In this document: piece by piece, positions 1 through 6,500 of the stretch
Layout: each line of letters begins with the position of its first letter
Numbering within the stretch: position 1 is the first letter of the stretch
Origin: an uncultured Ignavibacteria bacterium
GTDB taxonomy: Bacteria; Bacteroidota; Ignavibacteria; Ignavibacteriales; Melioribacteraceae
Reading direction: 5' to 3'
Assembly (NCBI GenBank): GCA_937930275.1
Contig: CALGLM010000416.1
Span: 1-8,834 of the forward strand
DNA length: 8,834 bases
Notes under the pieces: generated by a model
The model's input: only the letters and a program-made list of their open reading frames with translations
What the model was told of the DNA's origin: nothing
The model's database searches: none
Program-made: the position numbers and the translations under genes

Positions 1-3000
1 CCCAACCAATCCATTCATCGCCTGTAAAAGTAATTGTATCTGTTTCAGTACCTATTGCGTTAAGAACTCCGAAAACTTCAAATTTATAATTTTTAGAGAA
101 AAATACTTTTGTCCCGGGTTGTATATTTAATGTATCACCTTCAGGAATAAATATATCTCCTTCAATAGTAACTTGATCACAATCCCAATTTCCCTTTACT
201 TCACCGATATAATAACACTCAGGTAAAATATCATTTGTCCATCTATTTCCGGAACCTCCGTAAGCACCCATATCGCTTCTAATTCCTCCCAAACCTGCTT
301 GACAATCTAATACAAAATCTTTAATTAAAGGATTTCCCGTATCAATAGCAGGAGAATTGACAAAACCGCCGCAAGAAATATTTTGAAGGTGATAATTGTT
401 TTCTGCACTATTAATAAATACCGGGTCATAATTATTTAAATTTGTTGTAGAAGTATCCATTCCGTTATAAAAGCCTTGTATCAACGAGTATTGGTATTTA
501 GAATTATCTCCTTGAACTTGAATATCATAATTTTGTCCGTTATTAAAAATAATAGTGTTAACAACATTTGCAATACCGGTACCCCAAGCATTTGCAATAG
601 CGGCAAAGTCTTTTGAATTGTTGTCTGTTATTGTAGAGTTGGTAATATCTGCGTGATAATTCATGCCTAATGTTATACCGGCACCTGTACCGTAAGTATT
701 TCTTGTTTCGTTTTTGTAAATTAAACAATTCTCTAAATAGGCATATCGATGTAATCCGTTGTTTTCGTTATCAAAATTTATAGCACCGCCTGTAAAATCA
801 GAGCTGTTATAAGACATTTCTACATTTTTTAAGATCGGATTTGTGCTCATAAAATAAATACCGCCGCCTGCACCGGATGTGTAATTGTGAAAAACCTTCA
901 CTCTTTCTATTACAGCTTCTTGTGCGGAAATAATTCTCATTCCGCCACCTGAACTATAAATACTGTGATTATAAGAAAACTCGCTATCTCTAACATATAA
1001 TGAAGAACCTGTTGCTTCTAACCCGATACTATTACTATCGGATTTAGAAGTATTTAATTCTAAAGAAGAATTATTTGTACTTACTCCTACTATGTTTCTC
1101 GTAAATCTTGAATTACTTATTTTAATTTGAGAGTTGGTTGCATGCACTCCGTTTCCTATGATATTAGAAATCAGAGAGTTATTTATTTTACAATTTGAAT
1201 GAATAATTAATAATCCTCCGCTTCTTGAGGAATAACAACTATCAATTGTTACATTATCAAAATTCAAATTTGAATTGTATGCTAAAATACCACCTCCTAT
1301 TTTATCGGAAAGCTCGTCAATCCATGTTTCAAACCCATATTTAAGTACACAATGTTTTAACGAAGACATTGCTTGGTTGTTTGTGGTCGTATTAAGAAAA
1401 TAAATTCCGTTCCAAAATCCCGCATAAAATGGGTATGTATTAGTATTACCTAAAGAATCCGAAAACATTGTAATTTTATGCTCTTCAGTCCCTTCAGCAA
1501 TCAGCGTACCGAAAACTTCAAGTTTGTATTCTCCATTAAAGTACACATTAGTACCGGGCATAATTATTAGCGTAGAATCTTTGGGAACAAAAATATTACC
1601 CAAAATTTTAATCGTATCAAGATCCCATACACCCGATACAGCGCCGCTTAATCCGTTATCACGAACAGTTATATAATTAGAAATAACCAATGTATCATAA
1701 AATTGAAAACTATTTACTTTTAGTTTTACAGAATAAATCCCCGGTGTTTCATATACAAATGTCGGATTTCTTTCTTCGGAATCATATATACCGTCATTAT
1801 CAAAATCCCAATGGAACTCTAACGGGTCATTTAAAGATAAGTCTTGAAAGGTTACTGTTAAAGGTGCTTCTCCGTGAACAATATTTGCTTTAAAATTTGC
1901 AATTGGAGTATCTCTCCATGAGTTTAATTGACCGCCGTAAGCACCCATATCATTTCTAACCGTTCCTAATCCTGCTAAGTTAGCAAGTACATAATCGTTA
2001 AATATTTGTTCAGGACTTCCTTTATCAATGGCAGGGGATTGAACAGAAAGATGATAATCTCCGGTAAGGTGGTTTCTAAACTCGGGGGCGGTATGATTAA
2101 CACCCGAACCAAAATCAAAATTATCCCAAGGGTACTGTATCGTAGAGTAAGATGCAAAAGCTGAATTAACTCCGTCCGGTACAGAAATTCCACCTTCATT
2201 ATGCCAAATTATACTATTAATTATATTTAAGCCAAAAAAGTCTCCGTATTCTCCTAATATTCTAATTAATTTTTCTCCTTTGTTATCTGCAATAACGCAA
2301 TTAATAAAGTTTACATTTATTCCTTCTTCAAAAAAGAATGGAGAGACCGGAAAAGTAGAAGTTCCGCCGTTATTATGATCGATTATACAATTTTGAAAAT
2401 AACAATCTTCAATACTTGCTACGGCACTTCCGTTACCTAAAGCAATATTATTGGAAATCTTAATATTTCTAAGAGGCAAGTTTGGATTTAATGTTATTTC
2501 ATTATAGATACCGCCTCCGCGTGTTGCCGCAATATTTTCAACAAGATCAACCAGAGATATGTCGATAATTTCGGTTTGCGAATTTGAATTTACCAGACCA
2601 ATTCCTCCGCCTAATCCAGCATGGTTGCCTTTAATGTTTAAGTATCTAACTAAGTTTCCGTTATTTTTGTTAAAGCATAAAGCTCCGCCTGTTCCGAACG
2701 CATTATTATTAATAAAAGAAGAATTTCTTAAATTTACGCCCGAATTTGTTATCAACATTGCCCCGCCGTTTCCGTGTACTGCTGTGTTTTTCAAAAACGA
2801 GCAATATTTAATTATCGGAAAAGAATTAGCAACGTATATTGCCCCGCCGCCAAAAGGATAATTGGCTGCAGATTGATTTTTATAAAAAAACGAATTGTTG
2901 ATGTCTATTTTTGAAGAGTTTATGATAGAAATTGCCCCGCCTGATTTTTCCTCATCCGAACCGGCAATTTTTTTACTATGAGAAAATGAAGCATACATAA

Positions 3001-3334
3001 TTTTTGATGAATCTAAAAAATTGTTGTCTGTATCAATAAATCTTATGCCTGCCCACCCGTTTGAAGTATCGGCAGCAGTAAATTTTACTGAATCGGTAAT
3101 AGTACCTTCAACTAATAATCTGCCGAATACCGTCAGTTTATAATTACCTTTAAATCTTACCTCAACTCCGGGTTCAATTCGTAATTGTTTTGTGCTATCA
3201 ATTTGAATATCTCCCAAAATGATATACGGAGAGTGATTAACTATCCATAATCCCGAAACTTTTCCGGCATTAATATTTGTTTGCGCATTAACAATGCTGA
3301 ATAAAAAAAGTAGTAAAATAGATAATTTTCTCAT
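1..3334 (-). CDS. Secreted right-handed beta-helix protein with PKD domain (3' end off the left edge)
   Basis: The start is ATG at 3334; 1111 codons were read without a stop to base 2, so the C-terminus is missing. Residues 1-17 form a signal peptide (MRKLSILLLFLFSIVNA, cleavage probably before Gln18). Module 1 opens with a header (27-99), runs through beta-helix coils rich in GGAI/GGGIY turns and Asn ladders (GGAI at 132, GGGAIYV at 162, GGAM at 190), and closes with DYHL (426) and DMGAYGG (462-468). A PKD domain follows (about 476-557). Module 2 repeats the plan (header 567-646, closer 968-1027), and module 3 begins at about 1047. Such proteins are extracellular; some relatives bind or cleave polysaccharide, others are adhesins. 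I see no lyase active site, so the function is unknown. By analogy with its neighbour a T9SS sorting domain may lie beyond the window, but this is not visible. The start is supported by AAAGGA four bases upstream and a good promoter. Confidence 0.9.
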   Translation of the reverse strand, partial: MRKLSILLLFLFSIVNAQTNINAGKVSGLWIVNHSPYIILGDIQIDSTKQLRIEPGVEVRFKGNYKLTVFGRLLVEGTITDSVKFTAADTSNGWAGIRFIDTDNNFLDSSKIMYASFSHSKKIAGSDEEKSGGAISIINSSKIDINNSFFYKNQSAANYPFGGGAIYVANSFPIIKYCSFLKNTAVHGNGGAMLITNSGVNLRNSSFINNNAFGTGGALCFNKNNGNLVRYLNIKGNHAGLGGGIGLVNSNSQTEIIDISLVDLVENIAATRGGGIYNEITLNPNLPLRNIKISNNIALGNGSAVASIEDCYFQNCIIDHNNGGTSTFPVSPFFFEEGINVNFINCVIADNKGEKLIRILGEYGDFFGLNIINSIIWHNEGGISVPDGVNSAFASYSTIQYPWDNFDFGSGVNHTAPEFRNHLTGDYHLSVQSPAIDKGSPEQIFNDYVLANLAGLGTVRNDMGAYGGQLNSWRDTPIANFKANIVHGEAPLTVTFQDLSLNDPLEFHWDFDNDGIYDSEERNPTFVYETPGIYSVKLKVNSFQFYDTLVISNYITVRDNGLSGAVSGVWDLDTIKILGNIFVPKDSTLIIMPGTNVYFNGEYKLEVFGTLIAEGTEEHKITMFSDSLGNTNTYPFYAGFWNGIYFLNTTTNNQAMSSLKHCVLKYGFETWIDELSDKIGGGILAYNSNLNFDNVTIDSCYSSRSGGLLIIHSNCKINNSLISNIIGNGVHATNSQIKISNSRFTRNIVGVSTNNSSLELNTSKSDSNSIGLEATGSSLYVRDSEFSYNHSIYSSGGGMRIISAQEAVIERVKVFHNYTSGAGGGIYFMSTNPILKNVEMSYNSSDFTGGAINFDNENNGLHRYAYLENCLIYKNETRNTYGTGAGITLGMNYHADITNSTITDNNSKDFAAIANAWGTGIANVVNTIIFNNGQNYDIQVQGDNSKYQYSLIQGFYNGMDTSTTNLNNYDPVFINSAENNYHLQNISCGGFVNSPAIDTGNPLIKDFVLDCQAGLGGIRSDMGAYGGSGNRWTNDILPECYYIGEVKGNWDCDQVTIEGDIFIPEGDTLNIQPGTKVFFSKNYKFEVFGVLNAIGTETDTITFTGDEWIGW
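2..196 (-). repeat. Module header 3 of the beta-helix protein, cut by the window edge
   Basis: Residues 1047-1111. It begins KGNWDCD and keeps PGTKVFFSKNYKFEVFG and the EWIGW end. The opening tryptophan lies 480 residues after that of header 2. Its presence shows that at least a third beta-helix module follows outside the window. Confidence 0.8.
254..433 (-). repeat. Module closer 2 (NYHL, SPAID, DMGAYGG)
   Basis: Residues 968-1027. It matches closer 1 (DPVF, NNYHL, SPAIDTG, AGLGGIRSDMGAYGG), with a few extra residues (ISCGGFVN) between NYHL and SPAID. It is followed after only about 19 residues by header 3, with no PKD domain in between. Confidence 0.75.
1397..1636 (-). repeat. Module header 2 of the beta-helix protein
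   Basis: Residues 567-646, directly after the PKD domain. It begins SGVWDLD and keeps PGTNVYFNGEYKLEVFG and the WNGIYF end. Compared with header 1 it has an insertion of about ten residues before the final Trp-Asn-Gly (around 627-640). The tryptophan of its opening motif is 540 residues after that of header 1. Confidence 0.8.
1664..1909 (-). other. PKD domain in the beta-helix protein
   Basis: Residues about 476-557. The diagnostic features are PIANF at the start, APLTVTFQDLS, the WDFDNDG loop (usually the FG/Ca-type loop of PKD domains), NPTFVYETPGIYSVKLKV and a final strand ending YITV. PKD domains are Ig-like spacer or binding domains of secreted proteins. Here it links beta-helix module 1 to module 2. 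Confidence 0.9.
1931..2098 (-). repeat. Module closer 1 (DYHL, SPAID, DMGAYGG)
   Basis: Residues 413-468. The block reads PEF, then GDYHL, then SPAIDKG, then AGLGTVRNDMGAYGG. This closing motif is known from beta-helix and polymorphic-outer-membrane-like surface proteins ('choice-of-anchor Q' type). Here it sits inside the protein rather than near the C-terminus, directly before the PKD domain. Confidence 0.75.
3038..3256 (-). repeat. Module header 1 of the beta-helix protein
   Basis: Residues 27-99. The pattern is SGxW, then xILGDI, then xLxIxPGxxVxFxGxYKLxVFGxLxxEGT, then GWxGIxF. The same block recurs at residues 567-646 and from 1047 onward in this protein. It resembles the N-terminal cap and first coils that begin many bacterial beta-helix domains. 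I infer that each copy starts a new solenoid. Confidence 0.8.
3284..3334 (-). other. Signal peptide of the beta-helix protein
   Basis: Residues 1-17 show a short basic start (MRK), a hydrophobic core (LSILLLFLFSIV) and a small residue before the predicted cleavage (NA|Q). A glutamine immediately after cleavage is common in exported Bacteroidota proteins. There is no lipobox cysteine, so this is a Sec/signal peptidase I substrate rather than a lipoprotein. Its presence confirms the ATG at 3334 as the start. Confidence 0.85.
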
Positions 3335-3338
3335 TTTG

Positions 3339-3344
3339 TCCTTT
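3339..3344 (-). promoter_or_regulatory. Ribosome binding site of the beta-helix gene
   Basis: AAAGGA lies four bases upstream of the ATG at 3334. The spacing is slightly short, but this is the only purine-rich Shine-Dalgarno-like stretch near the start, and it agrees with the signal peptide in placing the start here. Confidence 0.6.
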
Positions 3345-3363
3345 AAGATGTTTAATTTAGGTG

Positions 3364-3395
3364 CAAATATATAGCGAACTGTGCTGAATTACAAA
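3364..3395 (-). promoter_or_regulatory. Bacteroidota-type promoter for the beta-helix gene
   Basis: On the minus strand, TTTG (3395-3392) is followed 20 bases later by TATATTTG (3371-3364). This fits the Bacteroidota housekeeping consensus TTTG-N(17-23)-TAnnTTTG exactly. Transcription would begin around 3357, leaving a leader of about 23 bases. The promoter gives the beta-helix gene its own transcript, separate from the propeller gene upstream. Confidence 0.7.
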
Positions 3396-3409
3396 ATAAA
3401 TTTTGATAA

Positions 3410-3425
3410 TATGAGCTATATCACA
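3410..3425 (-). promoter_or_regulatory. Possible CRP/FNR-family operator
   Basis: The minus strand reads TGTGA-TATAGC-TCATA. This matches nine of the ten conserved bases of the TGTGA-N6-TCACA palindrome known for CRP. Its centre lies about 60 bases upstream of the inferred transcription start, a typical activator distance. The sequence is AT-rich and the match is single, so chance is possible. The regulator present in this organism is unknown. Confidence 0.3.
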
Positions 3426-3461
3426 TTAATTAGATAATATGTGTCGGATTTCTTATAAATT

Positions 3462-3497
3462 ATCCCCGAATATCGTTAATAAGATATAATCGGGGAT
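3462..3497 (-). terminator. Strong hairpin after the propeller gene, possible terminator
   Basis: ATCCCCGA (3462-3469) pairs perfectly with TCGGGGAT (3490-3497). An inner arm, ATATC (3470-3474) with GATAT (3483-3487), extends the stem, leaving a two-base bulge and an eight-base loop. It is the most GC-rich spot in the gap and begins 57 bases past the stop at 3555. On the minus strand it is followed by ATAATTTAT, a weak U-tract, so it may terminate or instead protect the 3' end. Confidence 0.5.
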
Positions 3498-3554
3498 GAT
3501 ATTAAAAAGAATTTTTGAAGATTTTTTTTATTACTAAACTTTAAAAACTAATTC

Positions 3555-6500
3555 TCACTTTAATAATAGCATTTTATGCACTTTAGTAAATTTGTTGTTA
3601 CTATTTATTTCGTTAGCAATTATCGAATAAAAATATACACCGCTTGAATATTCCGAAGCATCAAATTTATAATTGTAATATCCTGCAATTAACTCTCCAA
3701 AGTTGATACTGAGTACTTGTTCTCCCAGAATATTATAAAATATGATAGAAACATTACAATTGTTTGGGATTGCAAAATTGATGTTTGTTGATGAGTTAAA
3801 AGGATTAGGATAATTATATGAAAGTTCGAAATTTTTTGGAACTTGAATTTCTGATTCAATAACAAATGAATAATTAACGGTTCCGTCAAAATCGATTTGC
3901 TTTAATCTATAAGAATACTTTCCCGAAGCTAAGTTTTTATCAATATATGAGTATTGATACATTTCGGTTGAATTACCTTTTCCTTCAATAAATGTTATTT
4001 CTTTAAAATCAGATTCGATAATATCATCGTCTTTCCTTCTTTCTATATAAAACCCTTTATTGTTTAGTTCGGTAGCGGTTTCCCAATTAATAGTTATTGA
4101 ATTATTACTAACCTTAGAATAAAATAATGTTAAATTAACGGGAATTGCTCCCGGTAAATCGTTACGGAATATTTGAATTCCTCCTTGATAATCGGCAGTA
4201 AATACAATATTATTTTTTACAAAAATATCAGAAGCAGAACTCGGAGTATTATAAAATCCCTCTATAAAAATGTTATTGATATTCGATATATTAACTATTT
4301 GTACACCTAAATCAGTGCAAGCGAGATAAGCGTAAGGATATATGATGTCAACTCCCAAAGCAGATTGTCCCAAATTTAATGAATTTACCAAATAAGGAGC
4401 GTCAGGATTTTCGACATTGACAATTAATAACCCGAGCGGATCTGAAGCGATATATAAATGGTTATCGTAATACTTAATATCTCTTGTATTTCCTAAATTT
4501 GAAAGTGAACCAATCTCTATAGGAATAAGAGGATTGTTTATATTCAATACTTTCAAACCTCCGTCGTAATTTGCAATAAATGCAAAATCATTTTTTATAT
4601 CTAAACTTATTACCCACTTTGGAGGAGTATAGTTTGCAATTTCATTGATTGAACTTACATTTTGTATGTTTAATATTCTTAATCCTTTTGTTAAATCCGC
4701 TACAAATGCGTAATTGTCTTTTACAACAGTTCTAACAGCATAACCCGGTGTATTAAAATATCCGACTTGCACCGGATTTGAATTATTACGGATATTTATT
4801 AGTCTTAATCCTGCATCGTATTCAGAGATAAAAGCAATAGAGTCTTTTACAAAAATTCCGCGTCCTTGAGATTGTAAAGGATATGATGAAACTTTTACAG
4901 GATTTAAATTATTAGTAATGTCAAATATTTTTAAAGAATTGCTGCTGTTTGCTAAATACGCATAATTATCTTTTACAAATACATCAAAATACGCACCGTC
5001 ATCATAATACGAACTTAACCAAGTTGTATTATAATTAAGCACACCGCTAATAATAAACTTGCGTCCTGCAGAATCAGCCGGATTTAAAACATCGGAAATC
5101 CTAATTCTACAGTTAGGCGAAGGTGTATTTGGAACTTGCCAATAGAATAGCCCGTTTGTAGCCGAAGTGCTTTGTGAAATTACTGTCCAGTTTAATCCGT
5201 TGTTTGTTGATAATTCTATTTTAACGTTTGCAATTTGGCTAATGCTATTCCATTTTATTATACGTGCAGTGCTTACTGTCCAATTTTCCCCTTCAATCGG
5301 TTGAGTAATTTTTATACCTCGTTGAAAGATGAAAAATTGATTAGCTGATTGAACTGCAGGAATTCCGTCAAAAGCATCACTAAGCTTCACTAAACAGTTT
5401 GGTGAACTTAATTCGGGCAAAACCCAATAATAATAACCGGTAGAAGCTTTTACATTGCTATCTAAATCAATCCAGTTGCTTCCGTTATTTGTACTATATT
5501 TAATATCTAACCATTGTAGATTTGTAAACCATTCAATTTTCACAGTATCTCCGCCGTACCACCATTCACCGCCGTTTGGTTTAATAAGAATTAAAGTGGG
5601 GGAATTAATTGTGAAAACATTGTCGCTTTGATCTGTTAAGGCAGGCGTATGATTTAATTCGGAAATTTTAATTTTACACTGATCGGATGAAATATTCGGA
5701 ATATTCCAAACATAATTCCCGCTGTTAGCCGTTACATTAGATGATATTAGATTCCAAGTTGATCCGTTATCTGTAGAATACTCAATTTTAATATATGAAA
5801 TTCCTGTGCTAACCCAGTTTAAATTTACATTGTTTTGATTTATAAATATTTCTCCACCGTTGGGTGCAGTTAAAGCTAAAATTGGTAAATAAATGGTAAA
5901 CGGATCGGAATTAACATCGTTAACGTTATTATTAATTACATTGCTAACTTTAATTTTACATTGTGAGGAATTAATGTTAGGAATTGACCATGAATAATTA
6001 GACGATGTTGTATATTCGGTAATAACATTCCAACTGTTTCCGTTATCGATTGAGTATTCAATTTTTACAGCTTCAACCATATCAGATTTTTGAAAAGTAA
6101 TATTAACGTTATCACCGGCGCGCAAATATGAATTATCTGTCGGAGATGTAAGAATGATTGAATCATCAATATAAATATCGTTTTTTACAATTACTAAACC
6201 GTTAGTACCGTCAGCTAAATAAATATAGTTATTGTTTATTGAAACTCCTTTTGTTTCCCCGGGTGTATCGTAATGTCCCGTTTCTGAAAATGAATTTATG
6301 TTAAGTATTGATACTATTCTTACACCTGACGTTCCGTCTGCAACGTATGCATAATAATCATCACAAATTATATTATTTGCGGGTTGGGGAAGCATTATAC
6401 TTGTTTGATATGTCGGATTTGCGGCATTCCATTTTAGTGCGTGTAATTCCATTCCGTTAACCGTATTTGCAGATAACACATAAGTGTACATTCCGGAATT

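Larger units (their letters stand above)
3335..3554. other. Intergenic region between the two giant genes
   Basis: These 220 bases separate the stop of the propeller protein from the ATG of the beta-helix protein. They hold the GC-rich hairpin, the CRP/FNR-like palindrome, the promoter and the ribosome binding site described separately. Next to the propeller stop there is a run of A on the minus strand (around 3522-3529). I see no small gene or tRNA here. Confidence 0.7.

Noticed and set aside
1690..1893. Plus-strand reading frame of 67 codons
   Set aside because: It lies antisense to the PKD-domain region of the beta-helix gene, has no ribosome binding site and resembles no family.
1975..2199. 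Minus-strand reading frame of 74 codons in another frame
   Set aside because: It is out of frame with the well-supported beta-helix gene that covers the same bases; a chance opening in AT-rich DNA.
2559..2861. Plus-strand reading frame of 100 codons, proline-rich
   Set aside because: It is the reverse-complement shadow of Gly/Asn-rich beta-helix turns (GGA becomes proline and alanine codons) and lacks a family match.
1..3334. Polysaccharide lyase or other carbohydrate-active enzyme on the beta-helix
   Set aside because: The coil motifs are those of polymorphic-membrane-protein-like beta-helices, and I saw no recognisable catalytic residues, so no enzyme activity is claimed.
3335..3554. tRNA, riboswitch or small gene in the gap
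   Set aside because: No cloverleaf, no known aptamer pattern and no reading frame with a ribosome binding site was found; the single hairpin is listed as a possible terminator.
3689..3889. Minus-strand reading frame of 66 codons
   Set aside because: It overlaps the T9SS sorting domain in a different frame; the sorting domain is unmistakable.
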